NCBI GenBank assembly: GCA_020048595.1
Contig: JAIFMH010000042.1
Span: forward strand, 1 to 14,076
Direction: 5' to 3'
DNA from: Bacteroidota bacterium
GTDB lineage: Bacteria > Bacteroidota > Bacteroidia > Bacteroidales > UBA4417
Length of the DNA stretch: 14,076 bases
Every line of letters begins with the position of its first letter. Position 1 is the stretch's first letter. Below are positions 1 to 6,639 of this stretch, one piece after another. The translations under genes and the position numbers were made by a program. The notes beneath the pieces were generated by a model. The model worked only from the letters and a program-made list of their open reading frames with translations. It made no database searches and was not told the DNA's origin.

Positions 1-1424
1 TCCATATCAAGCACTTTTAAATAATATACTCTAGCCTGCTTGAAATCATTGCGCTTTTCATAGATTAAACCGAGTTGCAGCGATGAATTAGCGGCAAAGT
101 AATAGGACAATTTCTCCCCATTCTTTATTGTTCTGGTATAATAAGGTATAGCCTCGTCTATTTTTCCCCAGTTATGATTTATCCGACCAAGCCGGTATGT
201 ATATTCGAGTCCGGATTTACTGTCATTGGTTTTGAACCCTTCCAGTTCCTGTTTTGCACGGGCATAATAACCGCCATCGAATAGAAGTCGTGACTTTAAT
301 AATTGCAAGTCTGGTGTGATGTTTTTATTGGCAAAAACTAATGCTTCCCGGTCGTTGTCAACCTGGGTGTTACCTCTCAGTTTAATGCGCTCAATATAAA
401 CTTCATATTGTTTTTTATCGTTCTGAATCAAATAAAACCATGCCAGGTGCATATAAGCTGATCGGATGTAATTTTTTCCTTTAAAACTTCCCAGGAAATT
501 TAACAATGGGTAACATGCATCCTTATCAAGCCGGTTAAGTTTTGCTACGCCCAACATATAATTTAAGTAATGGAAGGGATACCTGTCAACTGTTCGCGGC
601 CTATCGGTGAGTAGTTTAATCACTTTGTCGTTTTCACCTGCTCTTGAATAAATATTTGCGAGTGAATAAATCAACAATGGACTCTCATTAATTATTGACA
701 TCAGAGGAGGGGAAACATTTAATTCTTTAGCCAGTTCAAGTGCTCCAGGTGTATCTGCAGAAAGATTCAGTGTTACAAAAGTGAGAAGAAAAGCAGTTTC
801 GGGTAATAGAAAGCTAAGTTGCGGATCGGAGACTAACTGGAGATATGCTTCTTTTATTTCGGAATTGCCTTCGGGAATGGTGCCTTCGAATTTGAGTGAG
901 CGCACAGCCCAGCGGTATTTTGCCGGCACCGTGCCTATCAGTGAATGTAATATTCCCAATCCAGCCTTATTCATGGCAAAATCGGGATATTTTCGTTTGT
1001 TTTCAATCAGAATGCGATATGCTCTGTTTATATCCAGACTTGCATTTACATATTCTCCAAACTTTATCCTGGCCACTCCTGATTGCAAATAAATGAGCGA
1101 CTGACTATACAGGAACCAGGGCGAGTCCTTCCCGTCTCGTGCCAATTTCTGGAGCCGGGCTTCCTTATTGTTTTTTAAATGAATAAAATCTTTCTCCTCT
1201 TCACCTATCAACACCTTCAGGAAGTCGATATAATTTTCAATAATATAGGGTACCTGATTATCAGGATTAAGTTTTTTCTCCGATCGCATTCTGGTGCCGG
1301 CTTGTTCAAATTTAAGGCACATCATTTCTGTATATGCCTTTTTACAATTATCATTAAAATTAAATGAAGCTTCAGCCGAAATGGAAACTAGGAATAAAAT
1401 AAAGAGAAAAATTGATTGTTTCAT
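1..1424 (-). CDS. Exported TPR protein, DUF3808 (Iml2/TTC39)-like; 3' end outside window
   Basis: The minus strand is open from the ATG at 1424-1422 to the left edge (474 codons plus two bases, no stop). It begins with a signal peptide of about 19 residues (MKQSIFLFILFLVSISAEA, likely cleaved after AEA), so the product should be periplasmic or envelope-bound. No lipobox cysteine is visible. Residues from about 100 onward read as helical pairs typical of TPR repeats. Around residues 151-185 a 'NKAGLGILHSLIGTVPAKYRW...LKFEG' segment resembles the DUF3808/Iml2-TTC39 family, where a G-rich 'LLIG-x-(I/V)P' helix precedes a conserved 'GF-x-G'. The last visible repeats ('RLGRINHNWGKIDEAIPYY', 'LGLIYEKRNDFKQARVYY') are classical TPRs. 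The bacterial role is unknown; protein-protein scaffolding is the generic expectation. It is transcribed away from the lipoprotein gene. TPR assignment is firm, the DUF3808 assignment moderate. Confidence 0.85.
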   Translation of the reverse strand, partial: MKQSIFLFILFLVSISAEASFNFNDNCKKAYTEMMCLKFEQAGTRMRSEKKLNPDNQVPYIIENYIDFLKVLIGEEEKDFIHLKNNKEARLQKLARDGKDSPWFLYSQSLIYLQSGVARIKFGEYVNASLDINRAYRILIENKRKYPDFAMNKAGLGILHSLIGTVPAKYRWAVRSLKFEGTIPEGNSEIKEAYLQLVSDPQLSFLLPETAFLLTFVTLNLSADTPGALELAKELNVSPPLMSIINESPLLIYSLANIYSRAGENDKVIKLLTDRPRTVDRYPFHYLNYMLGVAKLNRLDKDACYPLLNFLGSFKGKNYIRSAYMHLAWFYLIQNDKKQYEVYIERIKLRGNTQVDNDREALVFANKNITPDLQLLKSRLLFDGGYYARAKQELEGFKTNDSKSGLEYTYRLGRINHNWGKIDEAIPYYTRTIKNGEKLSYYFAANSSLQLGLIYEKRNDFKQARVYYLKVLDM

Positions 1425-1937
1425 TGAAAATGCTTCAAGTCTTAGAATGTAATTATTCAGCAAAAATCCGAAATATTAGTTTATAAATCCCTGTAGAATT
1501 AAAAAAGAGGGAACTTAAATTTTGGAGACGTTCATTATTATGGTGATCAAATCAGAAACAAATTGTTTTAGAATTCTATTTTTTAATCGTCGATTAGAAA
1601 TATGATGTAACAAAGATTTGGGCAATAATTGATTTTTAATTCAATGGGAAACGAAAAAAGTGATAAATGATTTTCTGACGGAATGAAAAGAAATTCGGAA
1701 ATTGTCCCAAAATAGAACTCCATATTATTTTTTATCCATTCTTTTTCCCCCGCTCTGAAAATCGTTAAATGAAGAGCCGGTATTGTTTTTTAAGATCATT
1801 CCCTGGTGTTTCAGATAGCTGAAACTGAATTTGAAAAAACAAGTGTTTTTAGTTGAAAAGGCAAATGAAATCAGAAAACCTGTTTGGAAAAAGGAATTTG
1901 TTTATCGTTTTTTTTTCTTAAAGGGAATAAATTTTCC

Positions 1938-1959
1938 CAATATGAAATATTCCATATTG
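1938..1959. promoter_or_regulatory. 22-base near-perfect palindrome, candidate operator
   Basis: The outer arms are CAATATG (1938-1944) and CATATTG (1953-1959). The inner bases also pair, so 10 of 11 symmetric positions match and only 1945/1952 does not. It lies about 170 bases upstream of the lipoprotein start. The length and symmetry suit a dimeric regulator, but the region is AT-rich and chance is possible. The binding protein is unknown. Confidence 0.35.
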
Positions 1960-2055
1960 TGTACGGTATTTATTTTATAACCATGTGATTGATTGATAGA
2001 TAAATAATGATTAAGGCACAATAATTGTATTTATTTGGCGACAATTAATAATAGC

Positions 2056-2093
2056 ATTAACATTGTTAATAAATAGCCTCTCAGTAGTTGTTG
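2056..2093 (+). promoter_or_regulatory. Candidate lipoprotein promoter overlapped by a 15-base perfect palindrome
   Basis: ATTAACA (2056-2062), one central base, then TGTTAAT (2064-2070) is a perfect dyad. It covers a TTG at 2063-2065. Nineteen bases after that TTG begins TAgtTgTt (2085-2092), an imperfect fit to the Bacteroidota -7 box TAnnTTTG. A start site near 2100 would give a leader of about 30 bases before the ATG at 2130. If the promoter is real, a protein bound to the palindrome would block the -33 element. Confidence 0.35.
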
Positions 2094-2129
2094 CAAACTA
2101 AAATCTAAATTAACCTAAAAACCAGAATT

Positions 2130-3152
2130 ATGAAAAAACACATGAAATTTATGCTTTACTTACTCATGGCAATGCCGGTATTTTTTATCGGATGCCAGAA
2201 GTCAGAATTAGCTGACGATTCGAATAATTCTACAACTAAAAAAGGTGCAGCAAATGTTAACACAACTGCATCACCTACATTCTGTGGCGAACAATTAGTC
2301 GCTAATTTGTATGAATATGGAAACACTGGCTCTTCATATGGTACAGTTACTGTAGCAAATGATTTAGTGAATTTGTATATTAAATATGAAGTAACCTCTG
2401 GCTATCTGGTTGCAGCCACTGCTATTTACGTAGGAACTCCCGAGGGATTAACAACATTATCTCCCGATCCATCTACCCTTGGTTCTGATGGAATTTGGCA
2501 TTTTCATATTGGATCATTCCCATACAAGAATTATCCTTCTGCAACTTCTTTTACAAAAATTATTCCTTTAAATTCCTTACCTGATTGTTTTGTAATTGTA
2601 GCTTTTGCTGACATTCCTGTAGTAAGTGCACCCTATGGCTATGTTAGGGTTTCAGCTAAAGTACCTACGGCCCTTAAATCATATGGGTATTATCTGGATT
2701 ATTGCAAGCAGGTTTGTGGTAGCGGTTGTGAAACAGCTTATGCTTATGGAAATGGTTTAGCAAATTGTTTCCTGAGCATTCCTGGAGTTATCTCTAATAA
2801 CTGGGGTTGGTCAAATGGGCCTATAGGAGCTGGAACTTACAACTGGCCAATATATGCCGGAGCAGGACTATGCAACACTTCTAAAGGCACTTTGGTAGGT
2901 ACATTGAATGTTGTATATGCTCCTCCGACTGCGACAATTACATATAGTATGGGTGCTAACGTTAAATTAAATACTACTCAGTTATATGTTGGCAACGCCA
3001 TTTTGCCAATGAAAAACAATAAGTATACAACAGCCCCGGGGCAATTCCCATATAAACATGAAAACCTGAATGGAGTAAATTCAAATTCATTTACAATTAA
3101 TGGATTATCAGGATCGATTTATATTGCTGCACATTCAGATGTTTGTTGGTAA
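2130..3152 (+). CDS. Surface lipoprotein with two copies of a Bacteroidota extracellular domain
   Basis: The 340-residue product starts with a lipoprotein signal: charged n-region MKKHMK, hydrophobic stretch, and lipobox FIGC with the acylated Cys at residue 22. Ser/Asn/Thr-rich linker sequence follows to about residue 50. Two related domains come next. Copy 1 (about 55-165) contains 'GTVTV', 'YVG', 'FPYK' and ends 'CFVIVAFADI'. Copy 2 (about 203-340) starts 'CETAYAYG', has 'WGWSNG' and 'YAGAGLC', then repeats 'GTLNV', 'LYVG', 'FPYK' and ends 'IYIAAHSDVC'. From memory, similar 'ETHLYVG...IAAHAVV' domains are widespread in secreted Bacteroidota proteins of unknown function. There are eight cysteines besides the acylated one (52, 153, 192, 196, 200, 213, 248, 339), suggesting disulfides. 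No T9SS C-terminal domain and no catalytic motif are seen. ATG 2130 is chosen because it gives the full n-region; M5 (2142) is an alternative. Monocistronic, with its own terminator. Confidence 0.88.
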   Translation: MKKHMKFMLYLLMAMPVFFIGCQKSELADDSNNSTTKKGAANVNTTASPTFCGEQLVANLYEYGNTGSSYGTVTVANDLVNLYIKYEVTSGYLVAATAIYVGTPEGLTTLSPDPSTLGSDGIWHFHIGSFPYKNYPSATSFTKIIPLNSLPDCFVIVAFADIPVVSAPYGYVRVSAKVPTALKSYGYYLDYCKQVCGSGCETAYAYGNGLANCFLSIPGVISNNWGWSNGPIGAGTYNWPIYAGAGLCNTSKGTLVGTLNVVYAPPTATITYSMGANVKLNTTQLYVGNAILPMKNNKYTTAPGQFPYKHENLNGVNSNSFTINGLSGSIYIAAHSDVCW

Positions 3153-3194
3153 ACATAAATAGAGTTTAATAATAAGCTTGATTATTTTTAAAAA

Positions 3195-3229
3195 TGAGAC
3201 TGCCTTTAATGACAGTCTCGTTTTTTTTT
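3195..3229 (+). terminator. Rho-independent terminator of the lipoprotein gene
   Basis: The stem pairs TGAGACTG (3195-3202) with CAGTCTCG (3213-3220), one pair being G-U, across a 10-base loop. A run of nine T follows (3221-3229). It lies 43 bases after the lipoprotein stop. Confidence 0.85.
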
Positions 3230-3287
3230 GTGAGTGAAAAGTTAAGCGGTATTAGATTATGTTTGCTATTCACTATTTTACCTAAAC

Positions 3288-3320
3288 TAAAAAGGCCTTC
3301 TCGTTTCTGAAAAGGCCTTT
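3288..3320 (-). terminator. Rho-independent terminator of the nif3/zinc-ribbon operon
   Basis: Read on the minus strand, 3320-3309 pairs with 3302-3291 to form a 12-base-pair stem centred on AAGGCCTT, with one G-U pair and a 6-base loop (AGAAAC). A T-rich tail follows. The A-run at 3321-3327 gives U's on the 5' side. On the plus strand the same hairpin has a C-A mismatch and no T-tail, so minus is the functional orientation. It lies about 20 bases beyond the zinc-ribbon stop codon. Confidence 0.85.
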
Positions 3321-3341
3321 AAAAAAACTATAAGATATTTA

Positions 3342-4202
3342 TTAGCTAAGTGAATCAGCCAATTCCTTGTCTACTAAAATACGACCACAAAACTCACAAA
3401 CTATAATCTTCTTATGAAGTTTTATGTCAAGCTGACGTTGAGGTGGAATGTAACTAAAGCAACCTCCACAGGCATCGCGTTCAACCGGAACTACAGCAAG
3501 GCCATTACGTGCATTTTTACGGATACGTTTGTAAGCGATAAGCAGTCTCTCTTCAATCAGCCTTTGTTGTTGTTCTGATTTATTGTTGAGTTCTTTTTCC
3601 TCAAGTTCAGTTTCGGCAACTATATCAGTAAGTTCGCTGCGTTTGGCTTCCATGTCATTACGGCGATCGCTCAGTTCATGCTGTGCATTTTCTATTTCCT
3701 CTTTGGCCATAGTCAGCTGAGCAGAGAATTCGCGGATGCGTTTTTCAGCTAACTGGATTTCCAGATTCTGAAATTCAACTTCCTTGGTAAGTGCATCATA
3801 TTCGCGGTTATTCCGGACATTATTTTGTTGCTCTTCGTAGCGTTTGATTAGACCCTGGCTTTCTTTAATTGCAAGTTGTTTGTCTGCAATCTGCTTGTCA
3901 AGCATCTCAATTTCCTGAATGTAGTTGTCAATACGGGTTTCAAGACCGGCAACTTCATCTTCAAGGTCTTCCACTTCAAGTGGCAATTCACCACGAACAA
4001 TTTTTATCCGATCGATCTTCGAATCATTTTGCTGAAGGGTATATAACGCAATGAGTTTTTTCTCAATCGAAATTTCTGTTTCGTCTTTTACATGCTCAGC
4101 TGGAGCTTGAATTTCAACAGTTTCGTTTGTGGTAACAACATTTGAAGCGTTATTATTCTCTTCTCCGATTGTTTCAGCTGGTTTAGCAACACTTTTTGCC
4201 AT
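3342..4202 (-). CDS. Coiled-coil protein with C4 zinc ribbon (COG1579 / zf-RING_7 family)
   Basis: The 286-residue protein has three parts. Residues 1-45 form a variable acidic tail. Residues about 46-225 form a long, highly charged antiparallel coiled coil that includes the family-typical 'NNREYDALTKEVEFQNLEIQ' turn (131-150). Residues 245-272 form a zinc ribbon with ligands CGGC (C245, C248) and CEFC (C269, C272), 20 residues apart between the pairs. No membrane segment or signal peptide is seen, so it is cytoplasmic. Related proteins (HP0958/FlgZ in Helicobacter, CdsZ in Chlamydia) bind RNA or secretion components, but the bacterial housekeeping role is unsettled. It starts 26 bases after the nif3-like stop and is surely cotranscribed with it. 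No Shine-Dalgarno is present. The N-terminal 45 residues are longer than in many relatives, and a later start cannot be excluded. Confidence 0.93.
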   Translation of the reverse strand: MAKSVAKPAETIGEENNNASNVVTTNETVEIQAPAEHVKDETEISIEKKLIALYTLQQNDSKIDRIKIVRGELPLEVEDLEDEVAGLETRIDNYIQEIEMLDKQIADKQLAIKESQGLIKRYEEQQNNVRNNREYDALTKEVEFQNLEIQLAEKRIREFSAQLTMAKEEIENAQHELSDRRNDMEAKRSELTDIVAETELEEKELNNKSEQQQRLIEERLLIAYKRIRKNARNGLAVVPVERDACGGCFSYIPPQRQLDIKLHKKIIVCEFCGRILVDKELADSLS

Positions 4203-4228
4203 AGCAGATTATGATGTTTTATGTTGAT

Positions 4229-5323
4229 TTACAAATAATTAACCGGATTAGTATTGGTTCCGGAAATAAAGAGTGCAAAAGTAGTAAATTTTTTCTTTAA
4301 AAAGGTATATATCAGTTCTTTTGTGAATTGTTCACTTTCATAATGTCCAATATCAGCCAATATCATTTTATTTTCGGGTATAAAGAAGTCATGATATTTG
4401 ATATCTCCGGTCATGTAAATGTCAGCACCACAGTTTATTGCATCCTTTATAAGGAAACTTCCCGAGCCGCCGCAAACTGCGATTTTTTGTATTTTTTTAT
4501 TTTTTAAATTGGTATGTCTAATACATCCGATTTGAAGAATTTCTTTCACATGATTTAAAAATTCTTCTGAATCAATTGCTTGAGGAAGTGTTCCTATCAT
4601 TCCAGCACCTGTGTGTTGATTTTTATTCAAAAGTGGGTAAATGTCATAAGCAACTTCTTCGTAAGGGTGTGCTTGTTTGAGAGCGGCAACAATTTCATTT
4701 TCCAGAAAGGATGGAAATATTGTTTCTATACGCAGTTCGTGTTCAGTGTGTATTTTCCCTGGTTCCCCAACAAATGGATTTGCACCTGACAAAGCCCGGA
4801 ATGATCCTTCACCTGCAGAACTGAAACTGCAACTATCGTAGTTTCCAATTTGTCCGGCGCCTGCATCAAGAATAGCATCACGAACCTGATCTGCATGCGA
4901 AACCGGACAAAAGGTTACAATTTTCCTGAGTGTATCAGGAAGAGGCTTCAGTATTTCAGTATTTATAATCCCAAGTTTTGAACAGAGGAAACTGTTAACT
5001 CCTTCATAATGATTGTCGAGGTTGGTGTGAAGTGCATAAACAGCAATATTATCTCTGATAGCTCTGATAACTAACCGTTCGGTATCTGTATTGCCGGTAA
5101 GGCTTTTAATCCCTGAGAAAATCAGCGGATGATGCGATACAATAAGGTTACAGTTATTTTTAACAGCTTCATTTAAAACATGTTCTGTAATATCGAGACA
5201 GATCAAAGCACCTGTAATCTCAGTATTTTTTTCTCCGATCAGCAATCCGCAATTGTCGTAGCTTTCCTGCAAAGAGAGTGGAAATTGGGAATTCAAGTAT
5301 GACGTTATTTCTGATAAGATCAT
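4229..5323 (-). CDS. Nif3/YbgI-family dinuclear metal-centre protein (GTP cyclohydrolase I type 2 homologue)
   Basis: The 364 residues match the long form of the family. Halves of the Nif3 fold lie at about 1-130 and 237-364, with a PII/CutA-like insert between them (about 131-236, ending 'AHPYEEVAYDIYPL'). The expected di-metal ligands are all present: H64-H65 in SHHP, D103 in HTNLD, and H327 and E331 in GHYESE. Other family motifs are 'DNCGLLIGE' (23-31), 'CGGSGSF' (284-290) and 'GADIYMTGDIKYHDF' (299-313). Family members form toroidal hexamers. The true reaction is uncertain despite the GTP cyclohydrolase label. ATG 5323 places 'SYDNCGLLIGE' at the usual distance from the N-terminus. It is the first gene of an operon with the zinc-ribbon gene. 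Confidence 0.95.
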   Translation of the reverse strand: MILSEITSYLNSQFPLSLQESYDNCGLLIGEKNTEITGALICLDITEHVLNEAVKNNCNLIVSHHPLIFSGIKSLTGNTDTERLVIRAIRDNIAVYALHTNLDNHYEGVNSFLCSKLGIINTEILKPLPDTLRKIVTFCPVSHADQVRDAILDAGAGQIGNYDSCSFSSAGEGSFRALSGANPFVGEPGKIHTEHELRIETIFPSFLENEIVAALKQAHPYEEVAYDIYPLLNKNQHTGAGMIGTLPQAIDSEEFLNHVKEILQIGCIRHTNLKNKKIQKIAVCGGSGSFLIKDAINCGADIYMTGDIKYHDFFIPENKMILADIGHYESEQFTKELIYTFLKKKFTTFALFISGTNTNPVNYL

Positions 5324-5370
5324 GTTCTGATACGATTAAATCTGGGAATTCGTAAAAATAGAGAAAAAGT

Positions 5371-5378
5371 CAAATCTA
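5371..5378 (-). promoter_or_regulatory. -7 box of the nif3-like/zinc-ribbon operon
   Basis: On the minus strand 5378-5371 reads TAGATTTG, a full match to TAnnTTTG, about 48 bases upstream of the ATG at 5323. I see no TTG at the usual 18-20-base spacing, so the -33 element is weak or absent. Confidence 0.4.
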
Positions 5379-5420
5379 TACAAATTAAATGTCATTTGCA
5401 TCGGGCAAAATGTATATTCC

Positions 5421-5441
5421 TGATCGAATTTCATTTGATCA
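5421..5441. promoter_or_regulatory. 21-base imperfect palindrome between divergent nif3-like and lpxK genes
   Basis: TGATC (5421-5425) pairs with GATCA (5437-5441), and the inner AAT/ATT also pair, so 8 of 10 symmetric positions match. It lies between the two outward-facing promoter boxes, a plausible place for a shared operator. A second dyad, TATGGCCATA (5455-5464), lies closer to lpxK. Confidence 0.3.
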
Positions 5442-5476
5442 GAATTACTTTATTTATGGCCATATAAATTTGTGAA

Positions 5477-5505
5477 TTGCAATTTAGATTAGTCATATAA
5501 TTTTG
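5477..5505 (+). promoter_or_regulatory. lpxK promoter (TTG-N18-TAATTTTG)
   Basis: TTG at 5477-5479 is followed after 18 bases by TAATTTTG at 5498-5505, a full match to the Bacteroidota -33/-7 pattern. Transcription should begin near 5510-5513. This rules out translation from the TTG at 5503 on that transcript and points to the GTG at 5545, with a leader of about 33 bases. Confidence 0.6.
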
Positions 5506-5544
5506 ATTGTGTCTTTCATATTGTTTTGTTTGTATCTTTATCTC

Positions 5545-6639
5545 GTGGAAGCATTTAGATTTTTACTTTTTCCTTTTGCGATACTATACGGCTTTATTGT
5601 TAAAGTCCGGAACCTGTTATTTGACTTTAAAATACTTTCTTCCGAAAAATTTGATATTCCTGTTATTTCTGTTGGTAATCTGATTGCCGGTGGCTCAGGT
5701 AAAACTCCGATGGTAGAATATATTATCCGCTTATTGGACGCGAATGCCAATATTGCCACACTCAGCCGGGGGTATAAGCGAAAATCAAAAGGGTACAGGC
5801 TCGCTGGTGAAAACGAGACAGTTGAAACTCTGGGCGATGAACCGCTGCAATACCTTCAGAAATTCTCCCGGATTAATGTTGCCGTTTGCGAAAGCCGCAG
5901 AGAAGGTATCCGAAACCTGGTTAAAGATGTGGCTGAGCTTGATACTGTGATTCTGGATGATGCTTTTCAACACAGGTATGTAAAACCGGAATTGTCAATT
6001 TTGGTTACTGATTATTTTAAACTTTTTACAAAGGACTGGCTTTTACCATTTGGGAGGCTCCGTGAACAAATTACGGGTCGCAAACGAGCCGATATCATAG
6101 TGGTTACTAAAACACCCAGGATATTTTCCCCTATTGTCCGTAAACAGTTGCTTGAAGAAATTAAACCTTATCCCGGGCAATTGGTTTGCTTTTCGTATAT
6201 TAATTACCTCCCGTTTGAACAAGTATATATTAGTAAATGCGAGTATACCGGAAAAACAGAAAATGTTTATTCAATCATTATGGTAACAGGTATTGGTAAC
6301 CCTGGGCCTATGCAGGAATACTTGCACAGGTTATGCACCGATCTTGAGTTGATGGAATTCCCTGATCATCATGAATTCACCGAGAAAGACTTACTGTTGA
6401 TAAAAGAAAAATTTAAGAATCTTCCAACTAAGCGAAAAATTATTGTCACTACCGAGAAGGACGCAAAACGATTGCAAAATGCCCAGGCAGAAGCTATATT
6501 AGGTAGCCTGCCAATCTTTTATACTCCAATCAATTTCGAGTTTCATCCGGCGGATAAAATGAAGTTTGATGAAGCCGTTCTTATTGCAATAAAATCAGGA
6601 ACTCAAAGGAAAGGAGATCTCAGATCAGCAGATCAGTGA
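5545..6639 (+). CDS. lpxK: Tetraacyldisaccharide 4'-kinase LpxK
   Basis: LpxK phosphorylates the 4' position of the tetraacyldisaccharide 1-phosphate lipid A precursor at the inner-membrane face, using ATP, to make lipid IVA. In the 364-residue product numbered from GTG 5545, an N-terminal hydrophobic anchor (FRFLLFPFAILYGFIV) precedes a P-loop GGSGKTP (49-55). 'SRGYKRKSKGYRL' follows at about 74-86, then the catalytic DDAFQHR (138-144), 'LPFGRLRE' (167-174), DHHEF (274-278) and TEKDAKRL (303-310). The frame stays open to a TTG at 5503, but that codon lies inside the predicted -7 box, and LpxK proteins usually begin just before the 'YP(F)xxLYG' anchor as the GTG form does. The last 20 bases overlap the convergent prenyltransferase gene. 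The gene is not next to other lipid A genes here. Confidence 0.93.
   Translation: MEAFRFLLFPFAILYGFIVKVRNLLFDFKILSSEKFDIPVISVGNLIAGGSGKTPMVEYIIRLLDANANIATLSRGYKRKSKGYRLAGENETVETLGDEPLQYLQKFSRINVAVCESRREGIRNLVKDVAELDTVILDDAFQHRYVKPELSILVTDYFKLFTKDWLLPFGRLREQITGRKRADIIVVTKTPRIFSPIVRKQLLEEIKPYPGQLVCFSYINYLPFEQVYISKCEYTGKTENVYSIIMVTGIGNPGPMQEYLHRLCTDLELMEFPDHHEFTEKDLLLIKEKFKNLPTKRKIIVTTEKDAKRLQNAQAEAILGSLPIFYTPINFEFHPADKMKFDEAVLIAIKSGTQRKGDLRSADQ

Larger units (their letters stand above)
1425..2129. other. 705-base AT-rich divergent intergenic region with several dyad symmetries
   Basis: I see no convincing gene here in any frame. The gap separates two divergent genes and should hold both promoters. 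It contains short inverted repeats at 1580-1600 (9 of 10 positions paired around one centre base), 1808-1825 (GTTTCAG, 4-base loop, CTGAAAC), 1835-1850 (AAAAAC, 4-base loop, GTTTTT), 1938-1959 and 2056-2070. For the minus-strand gene, the only box resembling TAnnTTTG is AATCTTTG (1618-1611 on the minus strand). It has TTG 23 bases upstream and would give a leader of nearly 190 bases, so it is weak. A small RNA gene cannot be excluded, but none of the hairpins is followed by a T-run. Confidence 0.5.

Noticed and set aside
781..1367. Plus-strand open frames at 781-1092, 896-1096 and 1179-1367
   Set aside because: They lie antisense to the long TPR protein frame, which has a signal peptide and recognisable repeats. 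Their translations show no family motif.
3291..3320. AAAGGCCTTT occurring twice as a direct repeat, possibly a mobile-element trace
   Set aside because: The unit is self-complementary, so it appears both as a direct and an inverted repeat. Its position and T-tail on the minus strand fit a terminator.
4580..4789. Plus-strand open frames at 4580-4789 and 3869-4054
   Set aside because: They are antisense to the nif3-like and zinc-ribbon genes, whose translations carry complete family motifs.
5503..5544. TTG 5503 as the lpxK start
   Set aside because: The codon lies within the predicted -7 box of the lpxK promoter, and the added 14 residues are not expected for the family.
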